Source of the DNA: Stichopus chloronotus
Lineage: Eukaryota > Echinodermata > Holothuroidea > Aspidochirotida > Stichopodidae
DNA: 64,000 nt
Assembly: GCA_021234535.1 (NCBI GenBank)
Contig: CM037842.1
Location: 4,367,315-4,431,314 of the forward strand
Reading direction: 5' to 3'
Part shown: positions 1 to 10,937 of the stretch, in pieces
Numbering within the stretch: the first letter of the stretch is position 1
How the letters are laid out: the number at the start of each line of letters is the position of its first letter
The notes under the pieces: generated by a model
Databases searched by the model: none
Told to the model about the DNA's origin: nothing
Seen by the model: only the letters and a program-made list of their open reading frames with translations
Program-made: the position numbers and the translations under genes

Positions 1-25
1 CTGTCTCCTCCAAATAAATTTGCAG

Positions 26-130
26 CCAGCATGGTGTGGACAGTTTTGATGAACCAAAGTGCAAAAAACTGTTGAGGACAGCAGACACCCTCAGAGGCAG
101 GTTTCCATCAGCAAAGTCACAGAGGAGACT
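26..130 (+). other. 5' untranslated part of the nuclear receptor exon
   Basis: A plausible acceptor (tttgcag) ends at 25, so the exon probably begins at 26. In the receptor's reading frame a TGA at 50-52 precedes the ATG at 131 with no earlier in-frame ATG, which supports this stretch being untranslated. It contains a short upstream ORF (ATG at 31, TGA ending at 75, 14 codons) in another frame. The true 5' exons and promoter lie left of the window. Confidence 0.55.
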
Positions 131-401
131 ATGGAGTTAACTGACAGGAACGAGCCTGTGCATGACAGCAATGCCACAAGCGAAAACCTCTGTCTGGTGT
201 GCACAGACCGGGCCACTGGCTGCCACTACTCTGTGATGACCTGTGAAGGCTGTAAGGGCTTTTTCAAGCGTACGGTACAGAAGCAGCTTCTGTACAACTG
301 CAAAAATGGGGACCAGCGATGTCATATCAACAAGCAAAACAGAAACCACTGCCAGTTTTGTCGATTCCAGAAATGTCTGCAAGTCGGCATGCAGACAAAT
401 G
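131..401 (+). CDS. Nuclear receptor exon 1 (N-terminus and both zinc fingers)
   Basis: Encodes residues 1-90 plus the first base of codon 91. A very short A/B region of about 20 residues precedes the first zinc cysteine. Both C4 fingers sit in this single exon, whereas many receptors split them between exons. The donor is gtgggt at 402. Confidence 0.92.
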
Positions 402-3400
402 GTGGGTTTTCATTTTCCTACATTCCTTTTTTTACCAGGTTGCCACAGATGAAGTGGCTTGTTAATCATGTACTGTTGATCCATCTCTAGCGTATCATAG
501 GTCTTAAGATTGTAACTTCAGTAACTGAGTACCTTAACACAGAGTTGGATATCTCCTGGCCCGGGCAGGATATATTAGAGAAATATTGGAAAATACCAGT
601 AAATACCGGGACATGTTATGAACCTTGTAACTTAGGCTATACTTTGTACTTATACTGTACAATTATCAAAAACAGAGCTGCAAATAAATATAGTAAAACT
701 CTAATGCAGAACTAATTCTAATCTAGGTACCGCAGATGATTGTGCGCCATAAGGTAAAGGAGTTCTGTCATTGCTCATTGCTGAGCATGTAACAAAATAA
801 ACTCTTCAAACTTTGCAAAGTCCTTGGCAAAAATTGCTTCATGCAGCTTCACCCTTTGTGGTATATATCAGCAGTACCATCAAACTGTTCCACTGCACAT
901 GCAACCCTTTTTTGTGCTTATCTGCAATGACATGTCAAGATCTAAAGAAAATACAAGAATAATAATGAAATATGTGAATTTATTTCAGCCGTCCGAGAAG
1001 ATCGAATGCCGGGCGGAAGACCAAAGCATAAGAAACTCAAAACTAAAGCAGAGGATGGGACGCGGATGGAAGAGCCCACTTCGTCCTCTCAGGAACAGTC
1101 ACCAGCGGATGCAATCCAATGTCGTCCGGGAATAGATTGGCGGGGTGTTCTGAAACCATTAATTGATGCTAAACCTGAACTTATTCCCATTTCAGATGGT
1201 ATGAAGTTGCTTTTGTACTTACCTGTATCTTATATCCATAGGTTTTAAAACTTCCAAGTGCACACTGTGACCTTTTGTCAGGACTGTGCATGGAATTGTA
1301 CGTCTCTTTGTATGTCCGAGATGCTCATGATTTGTGACCACCATAATTGCTCATCTGGTAATTTTTGAGTAATTTCATTTGCCCTTGTCATTTTGAGTTT
1401 GTTTTCTAGAGGAAGTTTTCAAATTCAGGATATCTGTTAGTATGATTTGCCAAAATTGTCAGACAATTCTTGCAAAATAGACACCAGAAACCTGAGACTC
1501 ACTTCCAAGTATTTGAAAGTTTTGCAACAGTTGGTAGAGTACCAAGGCAGGCTCTAAATTTACTCTTTCACAGAGATTATTAGATGATGCCATTTCATTG
1601 TGACTGTAGAAATAAATAATCCAGAATGACTTCAGGCTCACTACTCACACACTGCTCAAATGGAGAAGCTGAGTCTAGGGGGCGGCGTCCCTACTCTCAT
1701 CATTCACCATATATAATGCCATATATGGAATTTACTCACTCTAGATCTGTAACTACGTCTACTCGAAAAACAGCGGAAGTTGCATCTGTGTAATACTTAC
1801 AGCTAAACCTATCGAATGTGGGGAAAACTGCTTTCCAAGATTTCACTGCTTTGCAAGTTTACACTACTCTAAACTTGACAGTAGCGATGCTGCTCCAAGG
1901 TGTCATTACTGTTGCGTTATGTTGGTTTTAGGGGGTTTTACAGTCGTGGTTTGACTGTCCCAGCGACGGATGTTTCATTTGTTCACAACAAAGAAAGTTC
2001 CAGGTACAACTTACAGTAGAGCGAAAGGGTGAGAGACATTGTTCAGGACATAAGAATCCAGAGAGAATGAGAGTTCGATTTAGCGATCAGAGTTCCATTT
2101 ATTTGATAGTTGATTCCACCGGCACACACAACTTAGAGAAATAAAGGAAAATCGATGATTGGAAGATTGTATACAGTTACGTCGACAAGAAAAACAAAGA
2201 ACAGAGAGTATAAATGGTGACACAGGCCTACGTAATTACAGAAGGGAACGATGTTGACAGTTCTATGGGAGAGTGACCGCTGGGGGCCCCGTGACTGAAT
2301 AAATGGTCACATGGTCTTGGTGACAACTTTGACCAATCATAGAGTAAACGAATGCCTATGTCATCATATGTCAATGGTCGCCACCCGCGATCTACCAATC
2401 AACTAAGTATCACGAAATCTTTCCACGAACAGTGTCTGAGTTTTCTATTTTTAACGTTTTACCTTGTCTTATCTGACTGTCTGAGGGAAATGAAGAAAAG
2501 GTTAATCAACTCTAGATAGTAAAAATAAATTTACAGTAGTTCTAAAAAAGTCACAAAAGATGAGATCTGTGATAATTCCATCCTGAAAATAGTATTAAAG
2601 TAACTTGCATGAAACGACGAGGAAAATGGTAGTCTTATAAATTAAAAGAATTTTTCAAACTACTGTATAGATGAATTTATGAAAAGGATGTTACCCACTA
2701 CCTGGAATATTCATCCAGAAAAGTTCAGTTGTGATAAAATAGTAGACCAAAGAACAGGAGCAAAGAATGTTCCTAAAGGATTTAAGAGAATAGGACTTTG
2801 ATTGTTGTCTAGGCAAGTTACCCATAATCATAATCTCCATTTTGTTTTTCATGAAGGTGTCAATCCTGACACATGCAGTTTGAACGAAATGATGAAGGTC
2901 GGTTATAGTGAGCTTAACATGATAATCCAGTGGGCTAAACGTTTACCTGGGTTCTCAAGCATCTCGCTGGAAGATCGGATAAGTCTCCTCAAGGCATCTT
3001 TCATGGACATTGTCGTGTTGCGTGTTTCTTACAGGTAACTCGTTAATTCTTATCGTATGTGTTTAGAGGTAACGGAACTACATGGATTCAATGTATTTAT
3101 GTCAAGGTTGTAATTCCTCACCTGTCTTCTTTTTCTTGAAAATAAAAAAAATAATTTGGGGGGTTTTAGTGTGAATGTAACTTAGATTACACTTGTCTGG
3201 ATAGACCTGTACAATGTAGTCTGGAAACATCTACTGAGATCTGTGGTAAAATTTGTTAGCACTGTAAGCTGTGAAGATGCACTTAAAGACAAATTTGATT
3301 CCTACTTCTGTTCTGGCAATCTCCAAGCTCAAACCCAGCCCACTCCCCCCTCCTTCAGTTCTCTCCCCTCTTCCTCATCGTACCAAACATTATTTCGTGG

Positions 3401-6400
3401 TCTCTAACATTTTTCAATTTTGAAGAAAATTATGTGAAATCCTGAAAAACTCATGGACGTACTATTCTTTTCTCACTAGTAATATCAAAATGTTATTTCC
3501 TCTCCTGCTATCAAATTTATCACTCTTTTCATCTCATCGTATGGTGGGTGTCGCTGTTAGTTTAGGAGGTAGATCATGGATATTCTCTATTTAGTCCTGA
3601 AAAGGTCGAGTTGAATATTAAATACATAGCAGTTCCATAATATGTGCACATCCCAAGTGGCCAGAGTGTGGACCCTGATCTATTCATGTTCTGAACTATT
3701 GTTTACACAGTTTACCAACCAACAGTGTCAAGACCTGGTCCTGAAAGTTTCACTTGTTTTAAGTTCACTTACTGTAACCTGGGACAAAATTTGACATGTA
3801 TGCCTGACTGAGAGCACTGGTCAAACCAGTATGTATTGGAGATACATTGGTGTTCACAAATATTTAAAGCAAAATGCTGTATTCTGAGTTCATAATGAAG
3901 TCATAGCCCAATATGAGCTATATTTTGGCTCACTCAGGCATCTGACCAACTATGGTCCAGGTTTGAAGTTTAGACTTGGTGCAAAAGCCATTTCTGAACC
4001 ATCATTCATTTACTCCCGCAATATCTGCATGGTTTACAGCAAAAGCGCTTACTTTAGAATACTGACAATCTATCCTTTTCTTGATTCCAATGGGTTTTTT
4101 TTTCCCTTTTCACTTTTTTTTTTTTCTCCTGGTTTTATCCAGGTCTCGTGATCTCCCTCCACAAACTCTGAAGTATTCATCCACTCTGATCCTGCACGAA
4201 GATCAAGCCATCAAGCTGGGTTGGCAGCCAGACCTGATCAAAGGGAACATCGAATATGTGAAGAGGCTGAGGGACCTTCACCTTGACCCTCAAGAGTATT
4301 CTGTCATGTGTGTTTTAGTTCTCTTCTTTCCAGGTAGGTGCTATGTTTTAAGAGCAGCACTTTTATATATCCCAGTTTTTTTTTTCAAAGGCCCTCCACC
4401 CCACAGTGTCTCTCAAGTTCAGGTTGCAATCAACCATCCACCTGGACAGAAACCTTCACTGAAAACTTATGCATTTTGTCAGAGTTCAAAACCTTTTTGA
4501 CGAAGAGCAGTCTTTTTTCTTGTTTGATCTCCACTTGGCCGTGTAAAATATCGTAAATACGTGCCGTGGATCGTGCAACAAAGAGTATGACTGATCAACG
4601 AAGTAACTTGTCGGCAGTTTTGGGAGTTCAACGAATAATTGAAATCACGCCAAAATTTCTCTCTTTAAAGAAGACTTGGCTCTTTAGTTTTGAAATTAAC
4701 TTGAAGTTTTTTGCAGTCCACCAAAGCATTTCATACAAATCTAGCAAGCTTCTGGTGATGTTTTTCTTTGATGCATTTGTTGAATGTCAGGAGTGCTTTC
4801 GTAGTTTGAAATCTATGACACACACGTCCCTCAAGTACTGCTATCGTTGGTCTGATTAGCTTTATTCCAAGGAAGTGACTGTGTAAAATCAAATACTGTA
4901 GTGATAGATATCTCAGTACATACTATACTATATGTAACCATGAGCGAAGGAACGACACCTTTTAGCATAACTTGTGTTATGTGAGTAGCCAGGAGAATGG
5001 TGCAGTGAAGACTGTACTTAGCCAATATTTAACTGTTGTCATGGCAATCGCCACGAGAATTAGGGAATTGCCAGTGCATACCACGTAGACTACTAAGTTT
5101 AAATGTTAAAACATAGCAAGTAGATTTCACAGGTACAGTGGGTGAGATGATTTGTAGTAGAAAGAAATGATGTAACAATCTTTGATACATCAGTTTTTAT
5201 GCTGAATGTACAATCTACGTATGGAAGTAAATGTTCCGTACGGGCTCGTTGCCCTGTGAGGAAAGGATCGTTATTTTTGCATAATGTCAGTAGATATGCA
5301 TGGGCCTCTTTCGTCATCTCCCCGACTTAAATGTCAGCGGTATGATAAAATAAACAAAAGTATTTACATGAAACAAAAAATATATGAAAAGAAAAATTGC
5401 AAAAAAAAAACAACAAGCAAAAGATGAGGGTGAAGACATTTCGCCTTCAAAATGTGGCCAGGATTCGGTATTGTTTTTATTCTGACGGTAAAGCACCTGC
5501 TTGAATTGGTGTTGATTACAGAGAAACAGCGAAAATATGAAAATAGGAGTTTCTTAAAAAAAAAAAAAAAAATTGTGAGCTTTGAGTTGCAATGAGGTTC
5601 TCCCTTTACAGCAGGCGCAAAGAAATTTTGTAAGATGTGCTTACTACTCGTCATGGCAACTCATTTTATGGTTTGTAGTTTTGATGAAGTTGAAATCATC
5701 CAAGTTTATATGTGTGTGTGTGGGTGTGTGTGTGTGTGTGTGTGTGTGGATTTTTGTGATATCTACAGTACATTGTAAACACAATATCTCAAAAAGATAA
5801 GCTTGTTCAGATTTTGTATTTTGTATGTAATTGTATGTAAGTGTACCTTATTGAGTGCAAGAAGTCTATTCTTTTGCGGAGGTCAAACGTTATTTGGGGT
5901 CAAATAGGGAAAACCTTGTAAACACAATATCTCAAGAGTGGAAGCTTGTACAGATGTCATATGTGGTATGGAGTAAAAGAAGCCTATTGTTTTTTTTTCT
6001 GAAGTCAAATGCCGTTTGGAGTCAACAGGGGTTAAAGAGGGTAGTCCATGCAAACACAATCTCAAGAAGTGAAGCGTGGACATATGTCATATTTAATATG
6101 ACAGTGTATCTAATTCAGTACCAAAGCCAGCTGTTTTGGTTGAAGTCCAAGGTCATTTAGGGTCAGCATGGGTCAAATAGTGGAAACCTTGTAAACATGA
6201 TACTTCACATTTGTGGCTTAGACAGATCTCACTTTTGGTATACAGATGCACCCTTTAAGTTTAAGAAGCCTACTGTTTTGGTTGGCATCAAGATTTTTCA
6301 ATACAATGAAAATCTTGTAAGCACAATTTACCTTGAGAAAGGAAGCTTGGAGGACTCTGATATTTAGTTTGTACAGGCATACCTTATTGGGTTCAAGGAG

Positions 6401-9188
6401 CCTGTTGTTCTTGGTGGATTTGTCACATGCTAGTTCCCTAAAATGGGTTTTTGACCACTCTTTGTTTATAGCTAGCAGTCATGGACATAAAACAGGGTTT
6501 CCCCTGGGTTTTTCAGAGTATGAGGCGGCGAGGGCGAATTACTTGACCACGCCATGAATTTCGGGTGCAAATCCGTACTAAGTAGGTTCTTGAAGATTAA
6601 GTGACTTTGACCATGATATAAACAGGGTTGGAAAAAGTGTAAGTTTTCCGGGAGACTAATTACCATATAGTCGGAGTTTCCCGCCAGACCTAACATGGCG
6701 CCGTAGGCGTCATTCGATAGCGAAGCGATTGTCATACCAGCGTGGGGTCAGTGGGCCCGCCCATAGGGCCCCTTGTGGGGTTCATGGACGATCCCGGTAG
6801 AGGTCCAGGGTGCAAAGCAGCCGGAAACTCAGCGATTTTAGCGTTTTTAGACATGTCCGAATCATTTGAAACCCATGCTTAATTTCAACTCTACAAGTTG
6901 AAAACTGTTCCTGTATAAGGTGAAAACACGATAGTTCGATCACGAAAAATAATTGATATTGCTTCAAAATCAAGACGTTCTGTGAAATGTTGCACATGTC
7001 ATGTTGAGTAAACTGTATTACATACATTTTTGAAGTTGAAGTGTCCCTAAAAGTTTCGTGAAAAGAATCACGTAAGATCGTGCTCAGCCTTCCGAAAATT
7101 TTAAGTAATGATATCCTAACGCAGTAAACGTATATCGAATAGCCTAACCACCTTGGCAATTCATATTTCCGTATTACAGGGAAGTTGCAGGTTTCAGAAT
7201 TTTTTTTGGTCCATTGATCCTACTAGCAGTCACTTTAAAATGTTTGGACTAGAAGTTTGAAGAAGCAGACCATTGATTTCATGAAGCGTTTTGGACATAG
7301 AAATATGAGTTCGTTTTTGTATTTCTGTGGGTTGTAATATGTCCGCTAGCTGTCATACTGCAGATAATTTGCGCATGCAGGCGTGGCAGGCCTAAGCTTA
7401 TGCTTTTTAATTGACATTGAATGGAGTAAAGGAGGTATACATCGACTCTTCTGCAAACATTTCCCAACGGTTGTTTTTTCACATATATAACTTGAAAAAT
7501 ATTGATCATGAGTAAAAAATAAGGGTATGCTATTACACCAATAGTAATTTACTTCAATTTTTGTTGAAGATTGAAAGTGGATGGGGCATTTGGGATACAC
7601 ATTTGAATGGATTTATTCACCAGTTATTTTCGAACGTAACTATTTATGAATCCACATACATGTGTGATCTCTACCATTCTGTGATTGAAAGTTCGAAATA
7701 AGCATGGTATGTACAAGATAAACACCGCCAGAAGTACAGAAGCGGATTTCCCGCGAGACTTCCCGGGAAGGAGCCTCTGGCTTCCTGACTTTTTCCAGCC
7801 CTGGATATAAACGTGTGAGGCGGTAATTACGGCATATTTTGGCGAGGCGGTCTTGAAAAGTTGCGAGGCGGCCGCCTCTTCAATTAAGTACCAGGGGAAA
7901 CCCTGTAAAAGAAGAAAGGAGAATTTAATTTCAAGTTGCAGTAACAATGTAGTACATATAATGTGCGCATATGAAAAATGAGAACACTTGCATATGCAGC
8001 TGGTAACTGGTAGTTCTGTTGGTTAGATTGTTGAGTGAACTGGGTGTGGTATATGGAGGGAAGGTTGTGGTTTTTGTAGGTTGGGCGAGATCTGATTACG
8101 GTGGCGAGTCAACAAGGTTTCAGAGGTTGTTGGCCACTTAGTGGAGTTCCAGAGGTTATCGGTGAATTAACGGGATTCAAGAGGGTTTTTGGAGAGTGAG
8201 CTGAGTTTTAGAAGTTCTTGGGAGTTAGCCGGGTGTTTGTAGCAATGCATTTTACCTGTACCAATTGACAGTGACTGGTAAGTGTAAATCTGAATTTGAA
8301 ATCACCTAGCAAAGATGTCACATGGTACACACCTTTAGCCAGTGATTTGCAGCAGTGTAGTATTCAGAGTAGAGCATATTTAAAATAACTGGCAAGGAAA
8401 GCTAGAGAGATGGGAGTCGTCAGACCACCATTAGCCAAGAATATCTTCATTACTCCTCCCGGGTCCATCACATACTCTGACAGCGGGAGGCATTAGTAAT
8501 CTTTATTATTGTATTGTGTTGTACTGTATTGTTTTTTGTGTTACATTTTCGTCTTTTGTGCTAATCCAGTGTGTGGTATGCTGTTTTCTTCTTTACATTG
8601 AAAATAACAGAATACAGTAAACTATATTGTCTATATAGTGTATTGTGCTACATTGCACTGTAATTGAATTTGACTGAATTATATGATCGTGTGGTAGAGT
8701 ATTGTTTTATGTTCTATTGAATTGGGTTGATTTTGGTTGAATTGTATTGTCTAATAGTGCATTGTGTTACAATGGATTGTATTCTATTCTGTTCAATTTA
8801 ATCATTCATGTTTTGAATTGAATTGTTACATTATATGAAACTGTACACGAGTGGATGTTTTGCATTGCATCGGACACTTTGTATTGTACATCACTGTCTC
8901 ACATTCCGTTGATCTTTCTTCTTCTTCTTTTCTACAGATGCAGCAGAATTGAAGAATAGACAGCTGATTATGGAGATGCAGTCCCATTACCTCGAGTGCC
9001 TTCGTCTCTACCAGCTCGACCGGTATGGGGCGGAGGAAGGACTCAAACGGTACGGCAAGTTCCTGCTCAGGTTGCCAACTCTGAGGATCGTCAGCGCCAA
9101 GGCCATGGAGAACTTCTTCTCGTTGAGGCTGGACGGTAAAATAGAAATCACGGCTCTGGTGCAGGAAATGCTGGAGATGAAGGTATGA
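131..9188 (+). CDS. Orphan nuclear receptor, complete five-exon gene (366 aa)
   Basis: Nuclear ligand-regulated or orphan transcription factor. Coding exons are 131-401, 989-1198, 2857-3034, 4143-4333 and 8938-9188; all junctions are GT-AG and join in one frame. The C4 DNA-binding domain is at residues 21-87 (finger 1 Cys 21/24/38/41, P-box CEGCKG; finger 2 Cys 57/64/74/77), followed by a basic C-terminal extension [16 protein letters not shown]. The hinge is about residues 100-135. The ligand-binding domain starts near residue 136 and includes the signature [20 protein letters not shown] and the AF-2 helix LVQEMLEM. The REDRMPGGR extension resembles NR6/HR4-type receptors, whereas the ligand-binding domain looks more like ERR/RXR. 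The P-box is not the CEACKA of ERR. It may belong to an invertebrate orphan group such as NR8, but I cannot settle the subfamily. The D-box has six residues between its cysteines instead of the usual five. The start at 131 has A at -3 and G at +4. Confidence 0.93.
402..988 (+). other. Nuclear receptor intron 1
   Basis: A 587-bp intron between the DNA-binding domain and its C-terminal extension, ending in tatttcag. I see no gene or recognisable mobile element in it. Confidence 0.8.
989..1198 (+). CDS. Nuclear receptor exon 2 (C-terminal extension, hinge, helix 1)
   Basis: Encodes residues 91-160, phase 1 at both ends. It begins [18 protein letters not shown], a basic DNA-contacting extension, continues through a Ser/Glu-rich hinge and ends in [20 protein letters not shown], which fits helix 1 of the ligand-binding domain. 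The donor is gtatga at 1199. Confidence 0.9.
1199..2856 (+). other. Nuclear receptor intron 2
   Basis: A 1.66-kb intron. The segment at about 1660-2420 has less AT-rich, more complex sequence than its surroundings and could be an old inserted element. I found no clear terminal repeats or coding homology there. Confidence 0.6.
2857..3034 (+). CDS. Nuclear receptor exon 3 (LBD helices 3-5)
   Basis: Encodes residues 161-219 plus part of 220. It contains [20 protein letters not shown], the conserved ligand-binding-domain signature of helices 3 to 5. The exon is phase 1 in and phase 2 out, and the donor is gtaact at 3035. Confidence 0.92.
3035..4142 (+). other. Nuclear receptor intron 3
   Basis: A 1.1-kb intron ending in a strong T-rich tract and tttatccag. 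No gene or recognisable element is visible. Confidence 0.75.
4143..4333 (+). CDS. Nuclear receptor exon 4 (middle of LBD)
   Basis: Encodes the end of codon 220 to residue 283. [20 protein letters not shown] fits the beta-turn to helix 6 region, and the following segment up to VLVLFFP fits helices 7-8. The donor is gtaggt at 4334, phase 1. Confidence 0.9.
5711..6440 (+). repeat. Dispersed tandem-repeat element, locus 1
   Basis: A (TG)n tract at 5711-5748 is followed by about five diverged units of 125-140 bp starting near 5771, 5912, 6044, 6184 and 6309. Each begins with a variant of CTTGTAAACACAATATCTCA and ends with degenerate AGGTCAAA..GGTCA-like motifs. Units of the same design occur at 10.1 kb and 63.2 kb, so this is a dispersed family rather than a local satellite. 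Confidence 0.8.
6493..7905. mobile_element. Outer TIR element (MITE), interrupted by an inner hAT-like element
   Basis: The ends are perfect inverted repeats, CAGGGTTTCCCCTGG at 6493-6507 and its complement at 7891-7905. They are flanked by the direct repeat TAAAA (6488-6492 and 7906-7910). Removing the inner element leaves a MITE of about 220 bp with GAGGCGG-rich subterminal inverted repeats. The CAGGG terminus suggests hAT, but an 8-bp target duplication is not seen, so the superfamily is uncertain. Confidence 0.75.
6623..7803. mobile_element. Inner non-autonomous hAT-like element
   Basis: An exact 8-bp target-site duplication, GATATAAA, flanks the element at 6615-6622 and 7804-7811. The termini are CAGGGTTGGAAAAAGT and the complement of CAGGGCTGGAAAAAGT, one mismatch in 16. 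An 8-bp duplication with CAGGG termini is typical of hAT transposons. The 1,181-bp interior shows no transposase coding, so it is non-autonomous. It sits inside the outer MITE and is therefore the younger insertion. Confidence 0.85.
8104..8240 (+). repeat. Degenerate tandem repeat of about 30 bp
   Basis: About five poorly conserved units share a motif like GTTTCAGAGGTTnTTGG followed by GAnTnAnCnGG. The strand is G-rich. No function is evident. Confidence 0.45.
8497..8880 (+). repeat. TATTG-rich low-complexity region
   Basis: Recurrent but irregular ATTGTATTG/TATTGTGTTG words give a T/G-rich low-complexity stretch just upstream of the pyrimidine tract for the last receptor exon. It looks like a decayed pentamer satellite. 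Confidence 0.6.
8938..9188 (+). CDS. Nuclear receptor exon 5 (LBD helices 9-12, AF-2, stop)
   Basis: Encodes residues 284-366 and a TGA stop at 9186-9188. [20 protein letters not shown] fits helix 10, and LVQEMLEM fits the activation helix 12 (AF-2). The preceding acceptor is cttcttttctacag. The protein ends three residues after AF-2 (KV plus stop), as in receptors without an F domain. Confidence 0.93.
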
Positions 9189-9239
9189 TGGGCAGCTGGT
9201 CGTCGTAGCAACCGGTCGCCACAGTGGTGATGCTTCATA

Positions 9240-9353
9240 TAAGCCAACCTCAAACTCAGGTGAAAAGCCATCAGAAGGGAAATGAGTCGACTGAATAGAA
9301 TCTACTGAATAGGATTAGCAGGTGTCTATCCAAGTCAGTTTGAGGTTGGCTTA
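9240..9353. mobile_element. Short MITE, 114 bp
   Basis: The ends are perfect 17-bp inverted repeats, TAAGCCAACCTCAAACT at 9240-9256 and its complement at 9337-9353. The interior is non-coding. The reverse complement matches a second, truncated copy at 36277-36376, which establishes a family. Confidence 0.8.
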
Positions 9354-10149
9354 CATCAAGTATATAGCCATGACTGGCACCCTCTATCTGTAGTCGGTCA
9401 CGGTAGCGACTGATCGCCGTTAAGATTTTAGCAAGCACTGCACTGCTCTATTGGTTTTATCATAAAGTGTGAATATACATGAGGACCATCGCGGCAACCT
9501 TGACAACCTTGAGCCTTTTCAGTCACAGAGGACCTGAAGTGAATCAAATCGGGAATGCCACCCCCAGTATCAAGTGGTCAACAATTCGCTGTGTCAAAAT
9601 TTAGACAGGAATGTCTTAAGTGAGTTTGCATCTGTGTTGTGTGCGTGTCCATGGTTTTACACAAAACCAAGTATAAATTGAACACACTTCATGCATTGTC
9701 ACTAATCGGCAAAAAAGGATGATAAAGGAATAAGTTCACTTCACCGTGAAAGTTGTATGCATTAAAGTCTGCGCCGGTATGATGTGTTAGTTTGGCAATT
9801 TCTGCCACTTTTCTTTTTTGGAACAGCTCAGGAATTTCCTTCTTTTTTTTCTTCTATGTTTACTGTGTATAGTTTAAAGATTGGTATATCATTATCGGGA
9901 GTCAGAAATGGTCAGTATTGCATTCGCAGCTGTGATATGGCTGACGCACTTGAGTTAAAGCCCTTTATTACATAACTGACAAATATTTGAGGAAATTTGG
10001 AAACAACTTTGACAAGAACAGCTACCAAAGCTAGAAAAAATTCTACTTTTGTGTCTTTTTGGTTTCCGGTGGTGGATTGTGTTTAGTTGATTTTTGGCTG
10101 TTTTTTTTTATTCCTTGCCGTAGGCAGGGGAATCTATGCAGTCCTGATG

Positions 10150-10180
<31 letters not shown>

Positions 10181-10591
10181 ACGGTTGCTCGTAAACACTC
10201 TATCTCAAGAAGGGTAACTCTGAGTAATTTCATTTTTGGCATGTAGGTTGCCCATATTGAGTAGATGATCCCTATTGTTTTTGGTGTTCAAATCTTGCAT
10301 ATTAATGAGGTTATGGGTAACACATAAAAAATGTTAAAACTGCCATAGTTCCTTATCCATGGGTCAGATTTGCTTTAAACTTGATAAGGTTGTCTGTTAT
10401 TAACAGGTTCACGACCCTGTGAAATTTAATGCTTATCAATAGAGAGGAAGGGATAATTTTTCACTATAAAACAATAACAATAGCCTAAACACCATTATTG
10501 TGGTTATTATTAACTACGGTACAAATTAGTTGAAAAGCATATGGGCTACATTTTCTCATATTAAGTAGATGATCTCGTTTGTTTGTAGTGG

Positions 10592-10604
10592 AGGTCAAAG
10601 GTCA
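10592..10604 (+). promoter_or_regulatory. Perfect DR1 nuclear-receptor motif within repeat locus 2
   Basis: AGGTCA-A-AGGTCA, the consensus DR1 element bound by RXR heterodimers, HNF4 and COUP-type receptors. It lies in a repeat unit 1.4 kb past the receptor stop codon. Occupancy in vivo is unknown. Confidence 0.4.
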
Positions 10605-10937
10605 TTTGAAGTCACCAGAGGCTTTTTGCTCCAGATTTAAAGCTACAGTACTGCATTTGTAACTTAGTGAGTAACTTCTAGTGTGAGGGGCCTCCGATAA
10701 GTTGTCCAGAGAGGTAGTCTTGGTATGGGGGGTCATGGGGTCAGATAGACAAGGCAGGCATTAATTCATGCATTGGAATGTTAATGGGTTTATAAAAAAA
10801 ATGAAGAAAATAAAAAAACCATCCGTTCTGTCATTTATTTGGATAATATCAATATCCAGAGGAACAGCTGGTAGCAGAACAAGGTTTCTTAACAATCAAA
10901 TTGGAGTGCTTTCAATCATATTTCACAATGTCAGAAA

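Larger units (their letters stand above)
4334..8937 (+). other. Nuclear receptor intron 4, repeat-rich
   Basis: A 4.6-kb intron. Positions 4334-5700 hold no recognisable element. The rest contains a TG microsatellite with tandem units (5711-6440), a nested transposon pair (6493-7905), a degenerate 30-bp repeat (8104-8240) and a TATTG-rich stretch (8497-8880). No coding exon is apparent inside it. Confidence 0.8.

Noticed and set aside
1660..2420. Possible retroelement LTR in nuclear receptor intron 2
   Set aside because: No TG...CA termini, primer site or duplicate could be identified.
6782..7159. Minus-strand open frame inside the inner hAT-like element
   Set aside because: No hAT dimerisation or BED-finger motifs; consistent with chance in non-autonomous DNA.
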